A stretch of 14,578 nucleotides of DNA from Actinomycetota bacterium (GCA_016213595.1 JACRAA010000387.1:1-14578), one strand, 5' to 3'; positions 1-6,754 are shown, numbered from the stretch's first letter. The notes: a model not told the origin generated them from the sequence alone. A program made the numbers and translations.

Positions 1-911
1 ACCGTCTCGAGGTCCTCCGCGCGGCTGAACTCGCCGCTGATCACGGCCGCCGCCGCTCGGCGCTCCTGGGCCTCGCGGTCGTGGTTGATGTCGCGGAGCA
101 CGCGGATGTGGGCGCTGGACCCGTTCAGGGGCAGGTCGATGCTCGCGCCCGCACTGTGCACCCAGATCGGGCGGCGGTCCTTGGAGAAGAAGAGGACCTC
201 TGCCTCGATCTCCTGGTGTCGCAGGGAACTGGTGTGGAGGTCCAGGATGGTCTGGAGGGCGTCCGGATCCTCGTCCTCAGTGGGCCACCAGGGGTACGGA
301 GGCTGGAACGGGCCGTCGTCCATCGTGTAGCCGAGCAGCCGGGTGAAGGCCTGGTTGAGCTCTATCACCACACCGTCGCCGTCGAAGATGAGGACGGGGT
401 CCGAGAGCGCGAACAGGATGGCACGTCGCCAGCTGGCGTCAGCGGCACGCTCGTGCGAGGTGGCCAAGGTCGACGTCAACCGCGCACGAAGGTCGCTCAC
501 CACGCGGGGGTCCTCGACGTGGTCGTCGACCCCGTCGGTTCGACCCAGGGGCACGACGTCTGTGCCGGTGATGGCGAGCAGGACCACTGGCAGGTGGCAC
601 AGGTCGGGATCGTTGCGGATCTGCCGCACCAGCTCCAGCCCGTCGAACCCCGAACGGGTGCCCTCCACGAGAACCAGGTCCGTGTCACCGTCGCGCATGA
701 TCGCCAACGCTTCCTGCCCATCGGCCGTCAGGCGCACGTCGTACTCGCCGCCCAGCACATCCACGAGGAAGCGCCCGAGATCGGGATCGCTCGCCGCGAC
801 GAGGAGCCGGATGGTGCGGGACCCACGAGCTGCCAGGTGCGGGCGTCGGGCAGGCGAGGGCTCCTGGCTCAGACGGGCCAGGTCATCCCATGGTTCTGCT
901 GTTGCCGGCAT
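1..911 (-). CDS. Degenerate receiver-PAS signalling protein (partial, C-terminus outside window)
   Basis: The reading frame runs from an ATG at 909-911 off the left edge, giving 303 residues. A GGGAGGGG Shine-Dalgarno lies just upstream of this ATG. Residues about 33-135 resemble a response-regulator receiver, but the usual acidic pair is Ala-Ser (about 40-41), the phosphoacceptor position in LVLVEGTRSGFDG is Glu83 rather than Asp, and the switch Lys is replaced (VDDHVEDP). Phosphorylation is therefore unlikely, and Glu83 could mimic a phosphorylated state. Residues about 160-285 form a PAS domain (LFALSDPVLIFDGDGVVIEL, then LNQAFTRLLGY, ending at HIRVLRDINHDREAQE). In actinobacteria such receiver-PAS heads often precede GAF and SpoIIE/RsbU-type phosphatase domains, which would fit the sigma factor encoded upstream, but the C-terminal part is not visible. 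It could equally be a histidine kinase or diguanylate cyclase. Same strand as the topoisomerase gene, 228 bp downstream of it. Confidence 0.8.
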   Translation of the reverse strand, partial: MPATAEPWDDLARLSQEPSPARRPHLAARGSRTIRLLVAASDPDLGRFLVDVLGGEYDVRLTADGQEALAIMRDGDTDLVLVEGTRSGFDGLELVRQIRNDPDLCHLPVVLLAITGTDVVPLGRTDGVDDHVEDPRVVSDLRARLTSTLATSHERAADASWRRAILFALSDPVLIFDGDGVVIELNQAFTRLLGYTMDDGPFQPPYPWWPTEDEDPDALQTILDLHTSSLRHQEIEAEVLFFSKDRRPIWVHSAGASIDLPLNGSSAHIRVLRDINHDREAQERRAAAAVISGEFSRAEDLET

Positions 912-1002
912 CGAGCCCCTCCCCGACGGTACGACAGCGTCGTTCTCACTGATGGGGAGAATGTTAAGCGAAAAGAGGCTCACTGCGTGCTCTGCAGGAG
1001 AA

Positions 1003-1048
1003 CCGGACGGTGTACCGGCTGGTCCTTCAACCGGTACACCTCATCCGG
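1003..1048. terminator. Hairpin between topoisomerase and PAS genes
   Basis: A 10-bp perfect stem (GGTGTACCGG at 1009-1018 with CCGGTACACC at 1031-1040, 12-nt loop) is flanked by a second 5-bp arm pair (CCGGA 1003-1007, TCCGG 1044-1048). It lies after the topoisomerase stop codon and before the PAS gene on the same strand, so termination of the sigma-topoisomerase unit is the simplest reading. There is no T tract, so an operator for the PAS gene is also possible. Confidence 0.45.
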
Positions 1049-1076
1049 CGAACGCCCGGGCGGCCACCGAACGACC

Positions 1077-1102
1077 CCAGGGTTAGTGCCCACTTACCCT
1101 GG
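1077..1102. repeat. Small inverted repeat, 7-12-7
   Basis: CCAGGGT at 1077-1083 and ACCCTGG at 1096-1102 form a perfect 7-bp inverted repeat with a 12-nt spacer, close to the topoisomerase stop codon. It has the same spacer length as the larger hairpin at 1009-1040. It may be part of a tandem terminator or a protein-binding site. Confidence 0.35.
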
Positions 1103-1139
1103 CCCCGGCCCGACGTATCCCTCAATTCAGAGGCAATCA

Positions 1140-2150
1140 TCAGTCCTGGTCATTCGACAGTACCTCGCGCACCGCAGTCTCCAGGGCTGAGCGCCGCTCC
1201 TCGGGTGTGGGGTAGGAGGCGGCAGCAGCCTCCTTGATCGTCACGCCCGACTCGTAGAGATCGATGACCCTGGGGTCGATGTACGACGACCTCGCCACTG
1301 CCACGGTGTTGCCCAGGTACTCCGAGACAGCGGTCGCAGCCGCCTTCACCGCGCGTCGCCGGGAGGCGACGCTGTGGCCGGGCTCCTCGGACAGCGCCAG
1401 CAGCTCGGCCGCCATCACTGTCGCGTTCCACGTGCGGAAGTCCTTCGCCGTGAAGCCGGTCCCGAACAAGCCGCTCAGGTAGTCGTTCACGGCACTCGCC
1501 GTGAGCTCCGACCAGCCAGTGCTCCTGCGGAACGCCAGCAGTCCGGTCCCCTCGTCGCGACGACGCCGCATGATGTCCAGGGCTGCGATCGCAGCCGGGT
1601 CACTGACCCTGATCACGTGGGAGACGCCAGACTTGCCGACGAACGAGAAGACGATGTCGTCGCCGCTGCGACGGACATGGCGCCTCTGGAGCGTCGTGAG
1701 CCCGAACGAGCCGTTCTGGTCCGCGTACGCGTCGCTGCCGATCCGGAACGACCCGAGGTCGAGCAGCCGGAACGCGAGGGCCAGTGCCCGCTCCTGGGGC
1801 ATCCCGTCCAGCGCCAGGTCGGCAGCCACCTGCTCGCGTACGGCAGGGAGGCGACCGGCGGCTTCGAGGATGCGGTTGAACTTCGCGGTGTCCCGCATCG
1901 TCCTCCACGCCGGGTGGTACAGGTACTGCCGGCGACCGGCAGCGTCCACTCCCGTCGCTTGCAGGTGACCGTTCGGGTAGGGACAGATCCACACGTCCTT
2001 CCATGCCGGGGGGATGGCGAGCGCACGGATGCGCTCCACATCGGCGGGGCCGAGCGGGTTCCCCTCACCGTCGGTGTAGGAGAAGCCGCGCCCGGCCATG
2101 CGTCGATGCCAACCCAGCGAGGAGGCGGCGACTCGTCGGAGCCTCGGCAC
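1140..2150 (-). CDS. DNA topoisomerase IB (poxvirus-type)
   Basis: 336 residues from a GTG start at 2148-2150, 12 bp after the sigma-factor stop codon. The product should relax supercoils by nicking one strand through a 3'-phosphotyrosine link. The N-terminal domain has the family signature of PPAWKDVWICPYPNGHLQATG (about 47-67) and RRQYLYHPAWR (about 73-83). The expected catalytic residues can be placed: Arg136 in SFRIGSD, Lys173 in FVGKSG, Arg239 in FRTWNATV, Asn281 in LGNTVAVAR and the nucleophile Tyr290 in SSYIDP. Asn rather than His at the fourth position is known for bacterial members such as the Deinococcus enzyme. The length is normal for the bacterial family. There is no visible separate promoter, so it is probably transcribed with the sigma-factor gene upstream. 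Confidence 0.95.
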   Translation of the reverse strand: MPRLRRVAASSLGWHRRMAGRGFSYTDGEGNPLGPADVERIRALAIPPAWKDVWICPYPNGHLQATGVDAAGRRQYLYHPAWRTMRDTAKFNRILEAAGRLPAVREQVAADLALDGMPQERALALAFRLLDLGSFRIGSDAYADQNGSFGLTTLQRRHVRRSGDDIVFSFVGKSGVSHVIRVSDPAAIAALDIMRRRRDEGTGLLAFRRSTGWSELTASAVNDYLSGLFGTGFTAKDFRTWNATVMAAELLALSEEPGHSVASRRRAVKAAATAVSEYLGNTVAVARSSYIDPRVIDLYESGVTIKEAAAASYPTPEERRSALETAVREVLSNDQD

Positions 2151-2162
2151 TGTGTGGCCGGA

Positions 2163-2954
2163 CTAGCTGGCGAGCTGTTCCGGGGCCTCCAGCCGCTCGC
2201 GCGTCTGGTCGAGGATCCGCCGGATGACGCGCGACACCTGCATCTGGGACAGGCCCAGCCGAGCAGCGATCTCGCTCTGTGTCAGGTCCTCCTCGAACCG
2301 CCACACGAGCACCTGCCGGTCCCGCTCAGAGAGCACGGAGAGCGCACGCCGCAGGGCGAGCCTGTCCGTGAGCTCGGCGGCGATGTCCTCGTCGTCACTG
2401 AGGTAGGCACCAACGGGAGCAGAGTCGCCCGTGGATGCGTCCAGCGACAGAGGCCGGTAGCCGGCGCGGGCGATGATCGACTCGGCGACCACCTTGGAGT
2501 CCACACCGAGGTGCTGCCCGATCTCCTCCACGCTGACGCGATGCCCCGAGCTCTGCTCGAGATCCTCCGTCGTGCGGAAGGTCAGGCTGCCGAGGTCCTG
2601 GATCTGGCGCGGCGGCCGTACGACCCAGCAGTGGTCGCGGAAGTAGCGCTTGAGCTCGCCCGTGATCGTCGGCACCGCGTAGGACGCGAGCGACCGGTTC
2701 TCGGACGGACGGAACCTCTGGATGGCGACCCACAGGGCCGTACGGGCGACCTGGACCAGGTCGTCGAAGTCGACGCCGCGGCCCATGTACCTGGTGGCCA
2801 GTGCGTCGCACAGAGGAAGGTTGAGCTCGACAAGCTCGGTCATGATCTCCGAGCGCTTCTGGGCGGTCTTCGCCGCAGCCAGATCGTTGAACAGTTCGCG
2901 GGTTTTCGCCTCACGGCGAGCCACGGTGGATGCTTGCGCAGCTCCACGTGCCAT
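2163..2954 (-). CDS. RNA polymerase sigma factor, SigB/SigF/SigG family
   Basis: 263 residues from an ATG at 2952-2954 with an AAGGAGAG Shine-Dalgarno. Region 2 (about 36-115) holds the family motif GVDFDDLVQVARTALWVAIQ followed by FRPSENRSLASYAVPTITGE and the RDHCWVVRPPR segment. Region 3 is around 116-170, and region 4 (about 208-250) holds the helix-turn-helix LTQSEIAARLGLSQMQVSRV that reads the -35 element. This family directs general-stress or differentiation genes from GTTT-N15/16-GGGTA(T/C) promoters and is normally held by an RsbW-type anti-sigma. No anti-sigma or antagonist gene is next to it here. Two matching promoters occur in this window (6421-6446 and 6509-6533). No clear match is present upstream of the sigma gene itself. 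Confidence 0.93.
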   Translation of the reverse strand: MARGAAQASTVARREAKTRELFNDLAAAKTAQKRSEIMTELVELNLPLCDALATRYMGRGVDFDDLVQVARTALWVAIQRFRPSENRSLASYAVPTITGELKRYFRDHCWVVRPPRQIQDLGSLTFRTTEDLEQSSGHRVSVEEIGQHLGVDSKVVAESIIARAGYRPLSLDASTGDSAPVGAYLSDDEDIAAELTDRLALRRALSVLSERDRQVLVWRFEEDLTQSEIAARLGLSQMQVSRVIRRILDQTRERLEAPEQLAS

Positions 2955-2959
2955 GGTGC

Positions 2960-2974
2960 TCTCCTTACAGGAGA
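2960..2974 (-). promoter_or_regulatory. Hairpin covering the sigma-factor Shine-Dalgarno
   Basis: On the coding strand TCTCCT-gta-AGGAGA forms a 6-bp inverted repeat whose right arm is the ribosome-binding site of the sigma gene, 5 nt before the ATG. Pairing would hide the Shine-Dalgarno. The 3-nt loop is tight, so its stability is uncertain. Confidence 0.4.
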
Positions 2975-3070
2975 TTCGCCCGAGTCGGCACGTGGTTGGA
3001 CCGCTCTGACTCTTCGAGACTGACAGAGAAGCAGCGAATCTTCAACCCACCTGAGAGGGTTTATTAGGAA

Positions 3071-3092
3071 TGTCACGAACTTTTTAGTGACA
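3071..3092. promoter_or_regulatory. Inverted repeat upstream of the sigma gene, 6-10-6
   Basis: TGTCAC at 3071-3076 and GTGACA at 3087-3092 form a perfect inverted repeat around an AT-rich 10-nt spacer, 117 bp upstream of the sigma-factor start. This is one of the few AT-rich spots nearby and probably marks the promoter region. A dimeric regulator site is the likely reading; the regulator is unknown. The rest of the 242-bp gap shows no gene. Confidence 0.4.
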
Positions 3093-3137
3093 AAGGCCGT
3101 GCTCGCAGACGAGGTTCAGCCACGCCCCCAAGTCGGC

Positions 3138-3163
3138 CTTTCCCCTTGTCACAGCAAGGAAAG
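3138..3163 (-). terminator. Possible terminator of the sugar ABC operon
   Basis: CTTTCC...GGAAAG arms with an additional TTG/CAA pairing (2-nt bulge, 6-nt loop) lie 34 bp after the MalG-like stop codon. The stem is modest and has no clear T tract, so the call is tentative. Confidence 0.3.
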
Positions 3164-3196
3164 CGCATGCCCGAAGAGAGGCTGAGAGGACCGGGC

Positions 3197-4036
3197 TCAC
3201 CCCTGCCTGGCGCTCGTCGCTGTCAGCCCCGACATCACGTACCGCTGCCCCAGGGCGAACACCAGGACCATGGGCACGGTGGCTATCAGGGTCGCTGCCA
3301 TGGCGATCTCCCAGTGGTACTCACCGGAGAGCGCGAACGCGTCCACGATCGCCTTGAGACCGCGGGGCATGGTGAAGTACGACTCCGTCTGCAGGTAGAT
3401 CAACGGCTTCATGAGGTCGGACCAGCTCGCCTGCAGCTCGAAGACGAAGACGATGATGAGGGCCGGTCGGCACAGCGGGAGGGCGATGTGCCGGAAGAGG
3501 CCGAAGGGCCCGCAGCCGTCCACCCTGGCGGCGTCGAAGAGCTCCCTCGGGATGCCCAGGAAGAACTGCCGCAGCAGGAAGATGTAGAACGCCGAGCCGA
3601 ACAGGTTGCCCGCCCACAGCGGGATCTGGGTGTTGACGACCCCGATGCTGTTCCAGATCAGGTAGACGGGGATCATCGTCACGGCGGCCGGCAGCATCAT
3701 CGTCGCCAGCACCAGGCCGAACAGGGCCGTGCGACCCCGGAACCGGAAGTAGGCGAAGCCGAAGGCGACGAGCGCGCTGGAGAACGTCACAGCTGTCGCG
3801 GCGGCGAGCCCGACCATCACGGAGTTGCCGAGCCACGTGAGGACCGGTCCGGCCTTCCAGACCTCGACGAAGTTGCTCCACTGGACATGGGCGGGGATGA
3901 GCTGGTTGTCGAACACCTCCGACTTGGGCTTGAGCGACGCGCTCACGAGCCACGCGAACGGGTAGACGAACGCGACCGTGAAGACGACGAGCAGGACGTG
4001 GTGGGGTAGTCGCTTCAGCACCCCGAGCGCGCTCAC
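3197..4036 (-). CDS. Sugar ABC transporter permease, MalG-like (CUT1)
   Basis: 279 residues from a GTG start (4034-4036) that overlaps the stop of the MalF-like gene by 4 bp (GTGA); a GAGGGGG Shine-Dalgarno sits in the end of that gene. The product is a six-helix inner-membrane subunit: first segment about 12-33, a periplasmic stretch (SASLKPKSEVFDNQLIP), then five more segments. The cytoplasmic coupling loop is ELFDAARVDGCGPFGLFRHI followed by ALPLCRP (about 165-191), the normal EAA loop that docks to the ATPase. Length is typical for MalG homologues. A longer open frame upstream of this start is spurious because it reads the MalF-like gene out of frame. The sugar transported cannot be told from the permease. 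Confidence 0.94.
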   Translation of the reverse strand: MSALGVLKRLPHHVLLVVFTVAFVYPFAWLVSASLKPKSEVFDNQLIPAHVQWSNFVEVWKAGPVLTWLGNSVMVGLAAATAVTFSSALVAFGFAYFRFRGRTALFGLVLATMMLPAAVTMIPVYLIWNSIGVVNTQIPLWAGNLFGSAFYIFLLRQFFLGIPRELFDAARVDGCGPFGLFRHIALPLCRPALIIVFVFELQASWSDLMKPLIYLQTESYFTMPRGLKAIVDAFALSGEYHWEIAMAATLIATVPMVLVFALGQRYVMSGLTATSARQG

Positions 4037-5034
4037 GGCCTGTCCCCCTCGTAGTACACGAACCGGCGACCCACCAGCAGCTGGACGGCCGTGATCGCGA
4101 GGATGATGAGGAACAGGAGCCACGCCATCGCCGAGGCGAACCCCATCCGGAAGAACTGGAACGCGTTCTGGAACAGGTAGACCATGTAGACCAGCGACTC
4201 GTCGGAGGCTGTGGCCTTCTGCTGGGGCCCGTAGAACATGGTGTACGCCTGGTCGAACATCTGGAGGGCGGCGATCGTGTGCGTGATCGCCGTGAAGAAG
4301 ACCGACCCCGAGATCATGGGCAGCGTCACGTGCAGGAAGCGGCGCACGGCGCCGGCGCCGTCGAGCATGGCAGCCTCCTGGAGCTGGACCGGGACTGCAC
4401 GCAGCGCCGCGAGGTAGATGACGATGCTCCCTCCGACCGTCCACACGCTGACGAACGCCAGCGAGGGCTTCATCCACGCGGGGTCGGTCGTCCAGTTCGG
4501 CCCGTGGATCCCCACCCAGGACAGGACGCGGTTCACGAGGCCGCGCTGCCCGTTGAGGAGCACCAGGAACAACGCGCCCGCCGCCACGCCGGGCGTCACC
4601 ACGGGCAGGTAGAAGGCGGTACGAAAGAAGCCCGCCGCTCGGCCCACCTTCGACAGCAGCAGCGCCAGCGAGAGCGCCACCACCATGCCCACGGGCACGG
4701 AGATGGCCGCGTACACGAACGTGTTGGCAAGCGACTTCCCGACGCGCGCATCGGACACGAGCTCCGCGTAGTTCGCGAGTCCCACCGACCTCGTGGTGCC
4801 CACCATCGAGTAGTCCGTGGTCGAGATCCACAGGCTCATGAGCATCGGCCCGGCCGTGAACACGAGGAACCCGACGAGCCAGGGCGCGATGAACAGGTAG
4901 GCGGCCCGCGACTCGCTACGGCGCAGCCGCCGTCGAGGCCGTACGGGCGTGGAGCCGACGGGTGGCCGCGGCGTACGCAGCTCGACGACGGGCGCGGAGC
5001 CGGCGAGGACCGGCTCCCGCGCCGGCTCAGCCAT
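4033..5034 (-). CDS. Sugar ABC transporter permease, MalF-like (CUT1)
   Basis: 333 residues from the ATG at 5032-5034, which overlaps the end of the binding-protein gene by 8 bp, indicating translational coupling. A basic cytoplasmic N-tail (VRPRRRLRRSESR, about 31-43) precedes the first membrane helix (AAYLFIAPWLVGFLVFTAGP). The EAA coupling loop is EAAMLDGAGAVRRFLHVTLP (about 220-239). It pairs with the MalG-like subunit to form the channel. No ATP-binding subunit is encoded in this operon. In actinobacteria many CUT1 importers share a distant MsiK-type ATPase, and that is probably the case here. Confidence 0.94.
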   Translation of the reverse strand: MAEPAREPVLAGSAPVVELRTPRPPVGSTPVRPRRRLRRSESRAAYLFIAPWLVGFLVFTAGPMLMSLWISTTDYSMVGTTRSVGLANYAELVSDARVGKSLANTFVYAAISVPVGMVVALSLALLLSKVGRAAGFFRTAFYLPVVTPGVAAGALFLVLLNGQRGLVNRVLSWVGIHGPNWTTDPAWMKPSLAFVSVWTVGGSIVIYLAALRAVPVQLQEAAMLDGAGAVRRFLHVTLPMISGSVFFTAITHTIAALQMFDQAYTMFYGPQQKATASDESLVYMVYLFQNAFQFFRMGFASAMAWLLFLIILAITAVQLLVGRRFVYYEGDRP

Positions 5035-6388
5035 TGCCCTTCACCTTGTCATAGGCCGTCTGTGCCTCCTTCTGAGCCTGGTCGAGGGCCTGCTGCGGAG
5101 TCTGCTGGCCTTCGAGGACGCGGGTCACCGCGCTCTTCCAGGCCGCGTCGATCTCGGCACCCGCAGGCGAGGGGTTGAGGGCCACGCCCGTGTCCAGCAC
5201 GGCGTAGTAGTTGTCGATCGCCTGCTGGAACCCGGGGTCCGAGACCTTCGTGAGGTACTTCTGCTTGATCTGCTCGTCGGCCGCCTTGTTCGCCGTGAAG
5301 AGGCCTGTGAAGAACGTGTTCTTCGCGTCGACCTTCTGCTTGCGTGCCTCGGCCGCGGCCATCCACGCGTCGGTGGAGGTCATCGTCTTGGCCCAGGCGC
5401 AGGCTGCCGTCGTGTTCTTGGCACCCTTGGGGATCGCCCACGCGCTGCCCCCGACCATGCTGATCGGCTTGCCGGACGTGTCGGTGAACGGCGTCGACTG
5501 CAGCTGGAGGCCCTTCCCCGCGTAGCTGGTGAGGACGTTGACGTACCAGTTCTCCATGGGCGTCACGGAGACCGCGTCGACGGTGAGCGGGTTCTTGGCG
5601 CCGAAGATGTCGTACGAGCCTCGGAACGCCTGGAAGCTGCTCCATCCGCCCTGGTCGTTGATGAGCGATGAGGAGAAGGCGAGAGCCTGAACAGCCTGAG
5701 GAGTGGCGAGGTTCGGGGAGCCGTTGTCATTGACCAGAGTGGCCCCGTTCGCCTGGGCCCACAGCGGGAACATCTCGGGGAGCTTCGGGTCGAACCCGAT
5801 CCGCTGCACCGTCGACCCCTGCACCTTGGCCAGCTTGGCGCTGGTCGCCTTCAGCGCAGGCCAGTCCTTGGTCTGGATGTCCGACAGGGGCACCCCGGCC
5901 TGGGCCAGGACGCGCCCGTCGACGAGGTTCGTCGTCACGACGTAGAACTCCGGGATGCCGTACACGGCCCCCTTGAGGGTCACGGAGCGGACGGCAGCCT
6001 GCCGGTACGCGGACATGTCGATGTTCTGGGTGCTGATGCAGTCCTTGAGCGGCGTCAGCACCCCTTTGGCGGCGTACGTGCCGATGAGGTTGCGGTCCAT
6101 GTACACCAGGTCCGGAGGGTTCCCGGACGCGACGGCCGTGAGGAACTGCTGGGCGTCGAAGTCCCCCTTGTTGTGGGTGACGCTGACCTGGGGGTAGGTC
6201 TTGCTGAACAGCCCGATCCGGGCTCCCGCCACCTCGTCGTCGCCGCCGAAGCCCATGATGTTGAGCGCGCCCTGGGGGGTCGGGCCGGTGCTGGCGGCTG
6301 TGCCGGCCTGTCGAGCGCCGACGCCGGCACACGCGGACAGGGCCAGTGCCAATGCGGCGACCGCCGCGGGTAATGTCCTGGTGCGCAT
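5027..6388 (-). CDS. Sugar ABC transporter substrate-binding lipoprotein
   Basis: 453 residues from an ATG at 6386-6388. The start is set by a lipoprotein signal peptide (MRTRTLPAAVAALALALSAC) with lipobox LSAC and lipidated Cys20; AGGAGGAACGAGGAAGA lies upstream. An extended open frame to 6925 is spurious. The mature part has extracellular solute-binding protein (family 1) features: GALNIMGFGGDDEV near the N-terminus, a QQFLTAVASGNPPDLVYMDR segment, YGIPEFYVVTTNLVDGRVLA, and a C-terminal helical region. Family 1 proteins bind mono- or oligosaccharides outside the membrane and deliver them to the MalFG-like permeases. The substrate is unknown. The gene is preceded by a SigB/SigF-like promoter match, unusual for a sugar importer, which hints at uptake of a stress-related solute. 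Confidence 0.93.
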   Translation of the reverse strand: MRTRTLPAAVAALALALSACAGVGARQAGTAASTGPTPQGALNIMGFGGDDEVAGARIGLFSKTYPQVSVTHNKGDFDAQQFLTAVASGNPPDLVYMDRNLIGTYAAKGVLTPLKDCISTQNIDMSAYRQAAVRSVTLKGAVYGIPEFYVVTTNLVDGRVLAQAGVPLSDIQTKDWPALKATSAKLAKVQGSTVQRIGFDPKLPEMFPLWAQANGATLVNDNGSPNLATPQAVQALAFSSSLINDQGGWSSFQAFRGSYDIFGAKNPLTVDAVSVTPMENWYVNVLTSYAGKGLQLQSTPFTDTSGKPISMVGGSAWAIPKGAKNTTAACAWAKTMTSTDAWMAAAEARKQKVDAKNTFFTGLFTANKAADEQIKQKYLTKVSDPGFQQAIDNYYAVLDTGVALNPSPAGAEIDAAWKSAVTRVLEGQQTPQQALDQAQKEAQTAYDKVKGNG

Positions 6389-6420
6389 TCTTCCTCGTTC
6401 CTCCTGGTAGCACAGAGAAA

Positions 6421-6446
6421 GTACCCGTGGGATCGTCGTGTGAAAC
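6421..6446 (-). promoter_or_regulatory. SigB/SigF-like promoter of the sugar ABC operon
   Basis: On the minus strand GTTT (6443-6446), a 16-nt spacer and GGGTAC (6421-6426) match the known GTTT-N15/16/17-GGGTA(T/C) pattern of SigB/SigF-type sigmas. The -10 end is 32 bp from the ATG of the binding-protein gene, leaving room for a short leader with its Shine-Dalgarno. The match is by eye; no transcript start is known. Confidence 0.6.
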
Positions 6447-6465
6447 GAGTCGCGCAGGGAGGCGG

Positions 6466-6489
6466 AGCTGACAGGGGCAGCTGACAGGG
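6466..6489. repeat. Tandem 11-bp direct repeat between divergent promoters
   Basis: AGCTGACAGGG occurs at 6466-6476 and again at 6479-6489, identical copies with a period of 13 bp, midway between the divergent SigB/SigF-like promoters. The location suggests an activator or repressor site shared by the sugar importer and csbD, but no regulator is identified. Confidence 0.5.
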
Positions 6490-6508
6490 ATGTCTCAGGG
6501 AGCCCTCG

Positions 6509-6533
6509 GTTTGGGCCCCGGTGAGGTGGGTAC
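6509..6533 (+). promoter_or_regulatory. SigB/SigF-like promoter of csbD
   Basis: GTTT (6509-6512), a 15-nt spacer and GGGTAC (6528-6533) match the SigB/SigF promoter pattern. The -10 ends 32 bp before the csbD ATG. csbD is a SigB-dependent gene in Bacillus subtilis, which supports the assignment, and a matching sigma factor is encoded at 2163-2954. Confidence 0.7.
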
Positions 6534-6565
6534 AGAAGGGGAACAACCTCCTGAGAGGAACAGCA

Positions 6566-6754
6566 ATGAGCACCGGAGACAAGGCCCGTCACAAGGGCGA
6601 GGAAGTCAAGGGCAGCATCAAGGAGGGCGTCGGGAAGGTCACCGACGACAAGAGCCTTGAGGCTGAGGGCAAGGCCGAGAAGTGGTCGGGAAAGGTCAAG
6701 GGAACAGTGGATGACGCGGTCGACGACGTTGCCGACGACCGTACGACCCACTGA
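6566..6754 (+). CDS. csbD: CsbD family stress protein
   Basis: 62 residues, ATG at 6566 with GAGAGGA upstream. The sequence is small, hydrophilic and rich in Lys, Glu, Asp and Gly, with the family pattern KGEEVKGSIKEGVGKVTDDK followed by SLEAEGKAEKWSGKVKG. CsbD proteins are abundant general-stress proteins of unknown biochemical role, SigB-controlled in Bacillus. A SigB/SigF-like promoter lies just upstream. It is followed after 30 bp by the GPGG small membrane protein gene, probably in one transcript. Confidence 0.92.
   Translation: MSTGDKARHKGEEVKGSIKEGVGKVTDDKSLEAEGKAEKWSGKVKGTVDDAVDDVADDRTTH

Noticed and set aside
81..1190. A 369-residue plus-strand open frame opposite the PAS gene
   Set aside because: The minus strand carries a coherent receiver-PAS sequence. 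The plus frame is low in recognisable motifs and crosses the intergenic hairpins.
1374..3023. A 549-residue plus-strand open frame opposite the sigma and topoisomerase genes
   Set aside because: The opposite strand holds two well-recognised proteins with intact motifs. The plus-strand frame has no domain character and is typical of antisense open frames in high-GC DNA.
3197..4831. A 544-residue minus-strand open frame covering the MalG-like gene
   Set aside because: Only the last 279 residues are a permease. The first part reads the MalF-like gene out of frame and has no membrane pattern; the GTG at 4034-4036 with its own Shine-Dalgarno is the real start.
3146..5178. Two long plus-strand frames opposite the permease genes (3146-4009 and 4279-5178)
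   Set aside because: They are very rich in Arg, His, Glu and Asp, as expected for the antisense of hydrophobic permease codons, and have no domain pattern.
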